Shown here: positions 16,470-24,107 of the stretch, piece by piece | Layout of the letters: each line of letters starts with the position of its first letter | Position numbering within the stretch: position 1 is the stretch's first letter | Source of the DNA: Microbacterium sp. zg-B185 | GTDB taxonomy: Bacteria; Actinomycetota; Actinomycetes; Actinomycetales; Microbacteriaceae | Direction: 5' to 3' | NCBI RefSeq assembly: GCF_030246885.1 | Contig: NZ_CP126739.1 | Coordinates: forward strand, 2,604,001-2,668,000 | DNA length: 64,000 nt | The notes under the pieces: generated by a model | Database searches by the model: none | The model's input: the letters and a program-made list of their open reading frames with translations, nothing else | What the model was told of the DNA's origin: nothing | Translations under genes and position numbers: made by a program

Positions 16470-17842
16470 GCGCGAGCCTCCTGGATCAGCTGCGCCGCGG
16501 CGAGGCGACCCATGCGGATCGCGCCGTCCACGTGCTGATAGCCGGCGCCGGCGAGGTCGCTGCACGCGAAGCGGATGGGGCCGACGGGTGCTCTCAGGTC
16601 GGCGCCGTAGCGGTGCAGCCCGCCGAGGTCGAAGCTCGCCGCGTACGCGCCGCGGGTCCATTCCTCCGAGCCCCAGTCGCTTTCGTAGTAGACGACGGGG
16701 TTCTTCGCCTCCGGGCCGTAGTAGTGCGAGAGCGACTCGAGGATGCGCTCTTTGCGCTCCTCCGCGGAGAGGCGGAACACGTCATCGGCGTGCTGGTCCG
16801 AGACGAATCCGACCAGGGTGCCGCGCGGGTCGTCGTGGTTGGTGTTGTCGTACGCCTCGTGGACCAGCTGGTAGGGGCTGAAGGCTGTGCCGGACAGGCC
16901 CTGCTCCCGCCAGAACGGGCGGTCGTAGACGGCATGCACCTTGATCACGAAGCCCATCGAGAGGTGCTGGTGCATCTGATGCTGCAGCCGCGGCAGAGCG
17001 GGCACGAACGAGATCCGCGGATAGAGGTTGGGCGCGAGGGCGAGGATCGCGAACCGGGCGCGCACGGTCATGCCGTCCGCGACCGCGGTGACCCTGGGAC
17101 TGCCCGCACCGGTCGAGGTGCCCCATTCCAGGGTGCGCACCGCCTGGCCGAGGAACACATCGTCACCGAGACGCTCCGCCAGCAGCAGCGGCACCTGCTG
17201 CAGCCCGCCCACCACGCGCTTGTCGAGAATGAAGTCCGCATCCACGAGGTGCGAGAAGCTGCCCGCGCTGGCGGCCATCAGCACCGCCTGCAGGGTGGAG
17301 AACGTGTGCGCGGGCTTGGTCAGCATCGCGCCGGCGATGAACAGCGCGATGTTGTCCCGCGCTTCCTCGTCATCGGTGTGCTCCGCCAGCCACGCCTCGA
17401 ACGAGACGCGATCGAGGGCCTCGGCGTCGGGGTGCGCCCACGGCCGGTCCGGGTCCATCTGGGCGGCGAGGGAATCGAGCAGCTCGATGAGCTCGACCAT
17501 GGCCTTCTCGGTCGCGGGCGGGACCGGGAAGATCTCGCCGGTGAACCGCGTCAGCTGTGCATGCTGATCGACGTACACCGAGTCGCCCGCGCGATACCGG
17601 TCGTAGGTCTCCAGGCCCAGGTCCGCGAGGGTCTCGATCAGCGCACCCTGGTCAGGCGAGACCCACTGGCCGCCGATCTCGAGCATCGCCCCGTCGATCA
17701 CGTCGGTCCACAGCCGGCCGCCGACCCGGTCGCGTGCTTCCAGCACCGCCACGGACAGCCCGGCCTTCTTCAGCTGGTTCGCGGCCGTGAGCCCGGCGGC
17801 CCCCGCCCCGACGATCACGACGTCACGGTTCAGCTCGACCAT
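16466..17842 (-). CDS. puo: Putrescine oxidase (flavin monoamine oxidase family)
   Basis: A 458-residue FAD enzyme, the usual length of actinobacterial putrescine oxidase. The dinucleotide fold is V-I-V-G-A-G-A-A-G-L-T-A-A-N-Q-L, followed by V-L-E-A-R-D-R-V-G-G-R and E-I-G-G-Q-W-V-S-P-D-Q. Further segments such as F-I-A-G-A-M-L-T-K-P-A-H, S-H-L-V-D-A-D-F-I-L-D-K and Y-E-S-D-W-G-S-E-E-W-T-R-G closely match what I remember of Rhodococcus erythropolis putrescine oxidase. It converts putrescine to 4-aminobutyraldehyde, ammonia and H2O2. It is the first gene of the operon running through the stress protein, permease and dehydrogenase. Confidence 0.9.
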   Translation of the reverse strand: MVELNRDVVIVGAGAAGLTAANQLKKAGLSVAVLEARDRVGGRLWTDVIDGAMLEIGGQWVSPDQGALIETLADLGLETYDRYRAGDSVYVDQHAQLTRFTGEIFPVPPATEKAMVELIELLDSLAAQMDPDRPWAHPDAEALDRVSFEAWLAEHTDDEEARDNIALFIAGAMLTKPAHTFSTLQAVLMAASAGSFSHLVDADFILDKRVVGGLQQVPLLLAERLGDDVFLGQAVRTLEWGTSTGAGSPRVTAVADGMTVRARFAILALAPNLYPRISFVPALPRLQHQMHQHLSMGFVIKVHAVYDRPFWREQGLSGTAFSPYQLVHEAYDNTNHDDPRGTLVGFVSDQHADDVFRLSAEERKERILESLSHYYGPEAKNPVVYYESDWGSEEWTRGAYAASFDLGGLHRYGADLRAPVGPIRFACSDLAGAGYQHVDGAIRMGRLAAAQLIQEARA

Positions 17843-17921
17843 GTCGGCTCCTTTGCTCGGTGAATGGGGAGAGTGCTGACCCTGCCGGACCCGGCGCCGT
17901 GCCCGGTCCGGTGCGGAGGCT

Positions 17922-19289
17922 TCACAGGTCGCGCAGCGCGGATGCCACCACGTCCATCCCTTCGCCGAGCAGCTCGTCGGAGATGGACAGCGGAGGAAGG
18001 AAGCGGATGACGTTCCCGTAGGTCCCGCAGGTGAGCACGATGACCCCGTTCGCGATGCAGTGCTTCGCGATCGCCGCGGTCAGAGCGGCATCCGGATCCC
18101 CCGTGGCCGGGTCGACGAACTCCGCGGCGATCATCGCTCCGTGTCCGCGCACATCGCCCAGTCGGGGGTCCGAGGCGCGCAGCGCGGCGAGGCGCTCGAT
18201 GAGGATGGCGCCCAGCTCGTTCGCCCGGGCGATGAGCCCGTCGTTCTCGTACGCGTCGATCGCGGCCACGGCTGCGGCGCAGGCGAGCGGGTTGCCGCCG
18301 TACGTGCCCCCCAGACCGCCGGCGTGCGAGGCATCCATGATCTCGGCCCGGCCGGTCACCGCCGCCAGCGGAAGCCCGCCGGCGATCCCCTTCGCGGTGG
18401 TGATCAGGTCGGGCACGATGCCGAAGTGCTCGCTCGCGAACATCGCACCGGTGCGCGCGAATCCGGTCTGCACCTCGTCGGCGATGAACACCACGTCATT
18501 CTCGCGGCACCAGTCCACCAGCGCCGGCAGGAAGCCCTCCGCCGGGACGATGAAGCCGCCCTCGCCCTGGATCGGCTCCAGCACGATCGCCGCCACGTTG
18601 TCGGCTCCGACCTGCTTCTCGATGATCGAGATGGCCCGCCGAGCGGCATCCGGCCCGCTCAACCCGTCCCGGAACGGGTAGGACATGGGAGCGCGGTAGA
18701 CCTCGCCGGCGAACGGGCCGAACCCGCTCTTGTAGGGCATGCTCTTGGCCGTCAGCGCCATCGTAAGGTTGGTGCGGCCGTGGTAACCGTGGTCGAACGC
18801 GACGACGGCCTGCTTCTTGGTGTATTTGCGGGCGATCTTGACCGCGTTCTCGACGGCCTCGGCGCCGGAGTTGAACAGCGCGCTCTTCTTCTCGTGGTCG
18901 CCGGGCGTGATACGGTTCAACGCTTCGGCGACCGCGACGTAGGACTCGTAAGGCGAGACCATGAAGCACGTGTGGGTGAACTGCGCGACCTGGGCCTGAA
19001 CGGCCGCGACCACCCGAGGGTGCGCGTTGCCCAGCGTGGTCACGGCGATGCCGGCGCCGAGGTCGATCAGCGAGTTGCCGTCGGCGTCCACGATCACTCC
19101 CCCGCCGGCCGCGACGGCCTGGATCGGCACCGTGTGCCCGACCCCGGCTGCCACCGCGGCGGCTTTGCGGGCGATCAGCTCCTGGGAGCGCGGTCCGGGG
19201 ATGCTGGTCACGACCCGCCGCTCCTGCGGGAGGCTCGGTCCACCGAGGGGGGTGGGGACGGTCAGGGTATCGGTGGCGGGCGCGCTCAT
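17922..19289 (-). CDS. gabT: 4-aminobutyrate-2-oxoglutarate transaminase
   Basis: A 455-residue class III PLP aminotransferase. Motifs include F-N-S-G-A-E-A-V-E-N-A-V-K-I-A-R for phosphate binding, D-H-G-Y-H-G-R-T, E-P-I-Q-G-E-G-G, F-I-A-D-E-V-Q-T-G-F-A-R-T-G, and T-T-A-K-G-I-A-G-G with the PLP lysine near residue 297. It transfers the amino group of GABA to 2-oxoglutarate, giving succinate semialdehyde. ATG 19289 has TACGCT seven bases upstream and no ribosome site, suggesting a leaderless start. It lies 79 bases upstream of puo and is divergent from the PucR regulator. Confidence 0.93.
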   Translation of the reverse strand: MSAPATDTLTVPTPLGGPSLPQERRVVTSIPGPRSQELIARKAAAVAAGVGHTVPIQAVAAGGGVIVDADGNSLIDLGAGIAVTTLGNAHPRVVAAVQAQVAQFTHTCFMVSPYESYVAVAEALNRITPGDHEKKSALFNSGAEAVENAVKIARKYTKKQAVVAFDHGYHGRTNLTMALTAKSMPYKSGFGPFAGEVYRAPMSYPFRDGLSGPDAARRAISIIEKQVGADNVAAIVLEPIQGEGGFIVPAEGFLPALVDWCRENDVVFIADEVQTGFARTGAMFASEHFGIVPDLITTAKGIAGGLPLAAVTGRAEIMDASHAGGLGGTYGGNPLACAAAVAAIDAYENDGLIARANELGAILIERLAALRASDPRLGDVRGHGAMIAAEFVDPATGDPDAALTAAIAKHCIANGVIVLTCGTYGNVIRFLPPLSISDELLGEGMDVVASALRDL

Positions 19290-19386
19290 GGTCGCGAGCG
19301 TATGCGGTGGGATGCCGCGCACGCATGCTCCGCGCTGTACATTCTGGAGGTAACCACCGTACGTCCCGTACACCGATCGGAGCCCT
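19290..19386. promoter_or_regulatory. gabT-pucR divergent control region
   Basis: TACGCT on the minus strand (19297-19302) is a likely -10 for gabT. In the middle (19335-19375) three GTAC words occur, together with the palindrome GGTAACC (19349-19355), a plausible PucR operator. The pucR GTG at 19387 has GGAG four bases upstream. Confidence 0.45.
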
Positions 19387-20916
19387 GTGCAGACGACCGA
19401 CACTCCTACGCTGGGTGCGCTGCTGGCGCGCGGGGATCTGCGGCTCCGACTGGAGGGGGACGGCGCTGCGCTCGCCGAGGGCGCGTTGGATCGGCCGCTG
19501 CGCTGGGTGCACAGCTCGGACCTCGCCGATCCCACGCCGTTCCTGTCCGAGGGGCTCGCGCTGCTGACCACCGGGACGCAGTTCCAGGATGCTGCGGACG
19601 ACCCCGCCGTGTACCGCGAGTACGTGAGCCGGCTGTCCGCGCGCGGAGTGATCGGTCTCGGCTTCGGCACGGAAGTGGTGCGCGACGGGATTCCGCCGCT
19701 GCTGGTGGAGGCGTGCCGCGCGCTGCGGATGCCGCTGTTCGAGGTGCCGTACCGCACGCCGTTCATCGCGGTCGCCCGGGCCGGGGCGGAGGCGATCGCC
19801 GCGCAGTCCTACGCGCGACGAAGCTGGGCACTCGCTGCGCAGCGCGCGATCTCGCTCGCTGCGCTGCGGCCGGACGGGCTGGGAGCGACCCTGGCCGAGC
19901 TCGCGCGGCAGCTGGATGCGTGGGTCGGGCTGTTCGACGGCGCCGGCTCGCTGACCCGCGAGCACCCCGGCGCGCTGGAGCCCGCCGTGGCGGAGGAGCT
20001 GCGCTCCGAGGTCGGTGCGGTGCTGCGCCGCGGCGCGCGGGCCGGATCGTCGCTGCGCATCCGCGGCACCGCTTTCACGTTGCAGACGCTCGGACGCGGC
20101 GGGCACCTGCGCGGAGTGATCGCGATGTCCGCAGCCGATCTGGATCAGGAGGGGCGCGGTGTGGTCACCGCCGTCGTGGCGATGGCGGGGCTCGCACTCG
20201 AGCAGCAGCAGGGAATGGATCGCGCCCGCACGCTCCTGCGCGCCGGTCTCGTGCACGCGCTGCGCAGCGACGATCCGACCCTTGCCCGGCGCATTGCCCG
20301 CGATCTGTGGGGCGGGCTGCCCGCACCGCCGGTGCTGGTGGCGATGACGGACGCCGCGGCCGCCCGGCGGGACGCCGTGCGGGAGTGGCTGGAGCTGCGT
20401 GCGGATCAGCGGCGCGGGCGACTGTTCTTCGGTCGCAGCGAGGACGGCCTGGTGCTGGTGGTCAACGCCGCCGACGCCGACCTGCTGGAGGAGCTCGCGG
20501 AGCGATTCGAGGTCCACATCGGCGTCTCGGACCCGGCCGCGTACGACGCGTTCTCCGGCGGTGTGGATCAGGCCCGTCTCGCCCGCGATCGCGGCGACGG
20601 GCGCGTTTCGCGCTTCCGCGACGCCGTCGGCACCGGCGTATTGTCCGTCCCGCCCTCGCCCGAGGCCCGCACCGTCGCCGACGCGGCCCTCGCGCCGCTG
20701 GTGCGGCACGACCTCGAGCACAACACCGCCCTGCGCGAGACCGTGCGCGCGTGGCTGGCGAACGACTGCTCGCACGAGGCTTCCGCTCGCGCCCTCGGCG
20801 TGCACCGGCACACCGTCCGCGCACGGATCGCGGCGGCCGAGCGCGTGCTGGGTCTGGACCTCGGCTCGTTCCCCGTTCGCGCCGAACTGTGGGCTGCGCT
20901 GCGGCTGAGTTCCTGA
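19387..20916 (+). CDS. PucR-family transcriptional regulator
   Basis: A 509-residue protein with GTG start. The N-terminal 130 residues form a PucR ligand-sensing domain (L-R-W-V-H-S-S-D-L-A-D-P-T-P-F-L and G-L-G-F-G-T-E-V). The middle is GGDEF-like/GAF-like, and the C-terminal PucR helix-turn-helix reads H-E-A-S-A-R-A-L-G-V-H-R-H-T-V-R-A-R-I. PucR proteins act on purine, GABA, polyamine or amino-acid catabolism genes. Its divergent position makes the gabT-puo cluster the probable target, with putrescine or GABA as possible inducer. Confidence 0.88.
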   Translation: MQTTDTPTLGALLARGDLRLRLEGDGAALAEGALDRPLRWVHSSDLADPTPFLSEGLALLTTGTQFQDAADDPAVYREYVSRLSARGVIGLGFGTEVVRDGIPPLLVEACRALRMPLFEVPYRTPFIAVARAGAEAIAAQSYARRSWALAAQRAISLAALRPDGLGATLAELARQLDAWVGLFDGAGSLTREHPGALEPAVAEELRSEVGAVLRRGARAGSSLRIRGTAFTLQTLGRGGHLRGVIAMSAADLDQEGRGVVTAVVAMAGLALEQQQGMDRARTLLRAGLVHALRSDDPTLARRIARDLWGGLPAPPVLVAMTDAAAARRDAVREWLELRADQRRGRLFFGRSEDGLVLVVNAADADLLEELAERFEVHIGVSDPAAYDAFSGGVDQARLARDRGDGRVSRFRDAVGTGVLSVPPSPEARTVADAALAPLVRHDLEHNTALRETVRAWLANDCSHEASARALGVHRHTVRARIAAAERVLGLDLGSFPVRAELWAALRLSS

Positions 20917-20964
20917 GGCCGCGGGCGCGGCATCCGACCCGCCCCTCCGCCCGCGCCCCCTTTC

Positions 20965-21310
20965 GCTCCCCCTGTCACGACACGCCGCGCAGACTCGCAG
21001 AACGCGACAGGCGAGCAGGCGTCACCCCCGGCCCCTCCGCTCCCCTGTCACGACACGCCGCGCACACCCGCAGAATGCGACAGGCGAGCAGGCGTCACCC
21101 CCGGCCCCTCCGCTCCCCCGTCACGACACGCCAAGCACACCCGCAGAACGCGACAGGCGAGCAGGCGCCACCCGCGACCCCTCCGCTCCCCCGTCACGAC
21201 ACGCCAAGCACACCCGCAGAACGCGACAGGCGAGCAGGCGCCACCCGCGACCCCTCCGCTCCCCCGTCACGACACGCCGAGCACACCGCAGAACGCGACA
21301 GGCGAGCGGG
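20965..21310. repeat. Five tandem 73-bp units, each with a 51-bp inverted-repeat element
   Basis: This is the only notable content of the 397-base gap 20917-21313 between convergent pucR and mtlR. CTGTCACG or CCGTCACG recurs at 20972, 21045, 21118, 21191 and 21264, exactly 73 bases apart. Each unit contains the core CGACACGCCR and ends with GCGACAGGCGAGC (last unit GCGACAGGCGAGCGGG). In unit 2 the element spans 21039-21089 (51 bp), with imperfect arms GCTCCCCTGTCAC and GCGACAGGCGAGC. Units 3 and 4 are almost identical, indicating recent duplication; unit 5 lacks one C. The same element family occurs near 51.8 kb. Confidence 0.92.
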
Positions 21311-21313
21311 CCG

Positions 21314-23242
21314 TCACCCGTCGATGACGGCGACGAGCTCGTCCAGGAAGCCCGCGAAGGTCGTGCTGCGACGCACGATCCGGTGGACGCTGTCCCGCTC
21401 GGAGAACACCTCCACGAACTGCTCGAAGACCGTCTGGAACGCTTCGCGATCGGTCTCCGAGAACGCCACGACCGCGACCACCTGCACGCGGCCCTCGCCC
21501 CAGGGGATCGACGGGTCGGCGATGCCCACCGCGATGGCCGTTCGGGTCGCGGTCATGCCCAGCGCATGCGGGACGGCCAGGGCGTCGGTGAAGGCGGTGG
21601 AGGACAGTCGTTCGCGCTCGATCGTCCGTTCGATGTAGTCCTCATCGATGATGCCCTCGGCTACGAGGGGTGCGCCCAGCCGCCGGATCACACCCTCCTC
21701 GCCGGCCTCGGCATCCAGCCCGTGCACGAACGCCGACGGAACGAAATAGCGCTCCAGCTCCTTGCGCAGCCGCGCCAGCCGCCGCGACCGACGGATCCGC
21801 GCCGCCGCGGTCTGGACCCGGTCCACGTCGGCGTCGGTCAGGAAGGGCTGGATCCGGACGAACCGGTCCCCGACGACGGCCGGTTCGATGGTCGTCAGCA
21901 CCAGGTCGGTGTCGATCGTGTCCCAGTCCGGATCCACGCGGGTCTCCACGCCGACCACCTCGATCGACTGCCCGAGCGAACGGTCCACGCTCGAGCGCAG
22001 GAGCTCGTGCAGTTCGTAGTACCCCGGGCACACGATGGTGGCGGTCAGCAGCTGGTCCGCGCGCCGGCTGCGCTCGAGCCGGCCGCCGACGTGCATGGCG
22101 ATGTACGCGATCTCGTCGTCCAGGAGAGGGATGCCGAGCCGCTGCTGCAGGCCGCTCGCGATGAAGACGGCCACCTCGAAGATCATCGGGTACGTCGACT
22201 TCAGCGACTTCGTGAGCGGATTGCGCGACCACGCCTGCTCCCGGGCGCGATGCTGCAGATTCTGCACGTGCAGAGCGAGGCGCAGGATGAAGTCCTCGTG
22301 CGCTATGTCGACGAGGAACTCGGCCGCGGCCGTCTCGACCACCTCGCGCACGGCCGCTTCCACGTCCGGATCCAGGCGCGAGCGCGCGTGATCGGACGGC
22401 ACGGACGCGCCGGGCGCGACCACCCGGGTCAGCACGAGGGTCGACAGATGCTGCAGATCCCCGGCTCCGAGACTGACGCCCAGGTGCTGCTCGACGAGCC
22501 GCCCGAGGATCGCCGCGACCTCCTGCTGCGCGGGACGCACCTCGCCCGCGGTGCCTTCCAGCGCGCGGTCCCGCCCCACCCGGTCCGCCGCGATCGCGAT
22601 GTGCATCACGACATCGGAGATGCCGAACTCGTTGACGAAGTATCCGAGGGCACCCAGTTCGGCGACCAGCTCGGTCTTGAACGGACCGAAGGCGTGCGCG
22701 CCCACGGAGCCCTCACCCAGCGTGCGCCGCAGGGCATCCAGGTCGAACGATCCGGCATCCATCTCGTCGTGCGCCAGCCTGCTGAGCAGGCGCCGCTGCG
22801 CCATCTCGGTGCCGCGCAGCCGCGCCTGAGACGCCGACCGCTCCAGGGTCAGCTCGGTGCCTCCGAGCAGACCGCGCACGCGGGCGAGGTCGGCCTCCAG
22901 CGTCGCCGGGCTGACGTGGAGTCCCGCTGCGGTCTCGAACACGTCCACGCCGTCCTCCGCGTCGAGCAGCGCGCGAACGAGGGTGTGCAGCCGGTCGCGG
23001 GGCGTTCCGCCCTCTGCGGTGCCGGGCACGCGCAGGGCGACGGCGGCCTCCGGTCCGGCCCGGTATCCCTGCGGACCCGATTCGACGGCCAGTCCATCAG
23101 GAACACGCGCATTGATGGCCGTCACGTAGGAGCGGATGCTGCGGGGTGTGACTCCGAGGGCGTCCGCGAGCGCGGCGGCCGTGACCCAGTCCCCGTCCCG
23201 CGAGAGAAGTCCCAGAAGACGATCCTGTCTCGCTCTGGTCAC
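21314..23242 (-). CDS. mtlR: PTS-regulated transcriptional activator (MtlR/BglG type)
   Basis: A 642-residue multidomain regulator with GTG start. Order: N-terminal helix-turn-helix (residues 1-60, A-L-A-D-A-L-G-V-T-P-R-S-I-R-S-Y), a second helical domain, PRD1 (about 180-290) and PRD2 (about 290-400, I-A-Y-I-A-M-H-V-G-G-R-L-E-R), a IIB-like domain with its cysteine in T-I-V-C-P-G-Y-Y-E-L-H, and a C-terminal EIIA domain (T-D-A-L-A-V-P-H-A-L-G). Phosphorylation of PRD, IIB and IIA sites by PTS proteins switches such activators. It is divergent from the PTS/mannitol genes it most likely controls. Confidence 0.88.
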   Translation of the reverse strand: MTRARQDRLLGLLSRDGDWVTAAALADALGVTPRSIRSYVTAINARVPDGLAVESGPQGYRAGPEAAVALRVPGTAEGGTPRDRLHTLVRALLDAEDGVDVFETAAGLHVSPATLEADLARVRGLLGGTELTLERSASQARLRGTEMAQRRLLSRLAHDEMDAGSFDLDALRRTLGEGSVGAHAFGPFKTELVAELGALGYFVNEFGISDVVMHIAIAADRVGRDRALEGTAGEVRPAQQEVAAILGRLVEQHLGVSLGAGDLQHLSTLVLTRVVAPGASVPSDHARSRLDPDVEAAVREVVETAAAEFLVDIAHEDFILRLALHVQNLQHRAREQAWSRNPLTKSLKSTYPMIFEVAVFIASGLQQRLGIPLLDDEIAYIAMHVGGRLERSRRADQLLTATIVCPGYYELHELLRSSVDRSLGQSIEVVGVETRVDPDWDTIDTDLVLTTIEPAVVGDRFVRIQPFLTDADVDRVQTAAARIRRSRRLARLRKELERYFVPSAFVHGLDAEAGEEGVIRRLGAPLVAEGIIDEDYIERTIERERLSSTAFTDALAVPHALGMTATRTAIAVGIADPSIPWGEGRVQVVAVVAFSETDREAFQTVFEQFVEVFSERDSVHRIVRRSTTFAGFLDELVAVIDG

Positions 23243-23405
23243 GTCGTCCCCTTGCGCATCGATGCGATGGTTCGCGGCCAGTCAACCACGCGGCGGCGGC
23301 CCTCGGCCCAGCGAGGATGCCGATCCCTCCTTTCCGCCCCTCCGGAAAGTTGCGTGGTTGTCGGCTCACAGCGTTTTCACAAGAATGGACGCAGGAGGCC
23401 GGTCG
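23243..23405. promoter_or_regulatory. mtlR-PTS divergent region with 9-bp dyad
   Basis: CAACCACGC (23283-23291) and GCGTGGTTG (23352-23360) are a perfect inverted pair 60 bases apart and a plausible MtlR operator. A smaller hairpin CTTTCCG / CGGAAAG (23330-23349) lies between them. GGAGG about 10 bases before ATG 23406 is the ribosome site for the first PTS gene. Confidence 0.5.
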
Positions 23406-23801
23406 ATGCGGATCTTGGTTGTCTGCGGTGCAGGTGCGTCCAGCACCTTCGTCGCTCAGCGCGTTCGCCACGCCGCGCAGGACCGCGGCCTCCCCTACGC
23501 GGCTTTCGCGGGAACCGAGAAGTCGCTGCCGATCGACCTGGATGCGGCCGATGTGGTCCTGGTCGGGCCGCACCTGAGCCACGCCATCGCCGGCATCGAG
23601 CGCGACGCCGCCAGCCGCGGCACCACGGTGGTGCTGCTGCCGCCGGACATCTTCACTGACCTGGACGGCACGCGCACGCTCGCCCTCGTGCACGCGGCGA
23701 TCGGACTGGGCGAGGACGCCGCTCCGGCGAGCACGATGCCGCTCGCTGCCACGGCACCCGCGCCGGCCACCACCACCGCCGTTCGACAGGAAGAGGACTG
23801 A
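23406..23801 (+). CDS. PTS IIB-like protein (lactose/cellobiose type), orphan
   Basis: A 131-residue protein. It opens M-R-I-L-V-V-C-G-A-G-A-S-S-T-F-V-A, the P-loop with phospho-accepting cysteine near residue 7 typical of IIB proteins. It then has A-D-V-V-L-V-G-P-H-L-S-H and a 30-residue Ala/Thr/Pro-rich tail. No matching IIC gene lies nearby; the only PTS permease here is the mannitol IICB, which has its own IIB. It may be a regulator or a spare phosphate carrier. It is followed two bases later by HPr. Confidence 0.75.
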   Translation: MRILVVCGAGASSTFVAQRVRHAAQDRGLPYAAFAGTEKSLPIDLDAADVVLVGPHLSHAIAGIERDAASRGTTVVLLPPDIFTDLDGTRTLALVHAAIGLGEDAAPASTMPLAATAPAPATTTAVRQEED

Positions 23802-23802
23802 G

Positions 23803-24078
23803 ATGCCCCCGACGACCCGGACCGTCCGAATCGGATCCGCGCACGGCCTGCACGCGCGGCCGGCGAAGCTGTTCGCCCAGGCGGCCAAGGATTCCGGCAT
23901 CCCGGTCACGATCTCGAAGGATGCCGGCAGCCCGGTGAACGCGGCGAGCATCCTCGGTGTGATCGCGCTCGGGATCGAACAGGGCGACTACGTGACCCTG
24001 ACCGCCGAGGGCGAGGGCGCGGAGTCCACGCTGGACCGGCTGAGCGATCTGCTCTCCACCGATCACGATGCCCAGTAG
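23803..24078 (+). CDS. ptsH: Phosphocarrier protein HPr
   Basis: A 91-residue HPr. The active site is G-L-H-A-R-P-A-K-L-F-A-Q with the phospho-histidine at about residue 17. The Ser-46 region reads V-N-A-A-S-I-L-G-V-I-A-L-G-I, so the regulatory serine appears present. HPr passes phosphate from EI to IIA domains and to the MtlR PRDs. It is encoded between the IIB-like protein and EI. Confidence 0.95.
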   Translation: MPPTTRTVRIGSAHGLHARPAKLFAQAAKDSGIPVTISKDAGSPVNAASILGVIALGIEQGDYVTLTAEGEGAESTLDRLSDLLSTDHDAQ

Positions 24079-24107
24079 CCGATGAGCGAGCCGAGAGAGG
24101 GACGATC

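Noticed and set aside
18496..20811. 771-residue minus-strand reading frame
   Set aside because: It overlaps gabT and pucR in other frames and has shadow composition; no recognisable domain.
20965..21310. CRISPR array
   Set aside because: The repeated unit is 73 bp and the intervening stretches are also repeated, so there are no unique spacers; no cas genes are nearby.
18060..21638. 1192-residue plus-strand reading frame
   Set aside because: It is antisense to gabT and mtlR, crosses pucR out of frame and runs through the repeat array; low-complexity Arg/Pro/Ala composition.
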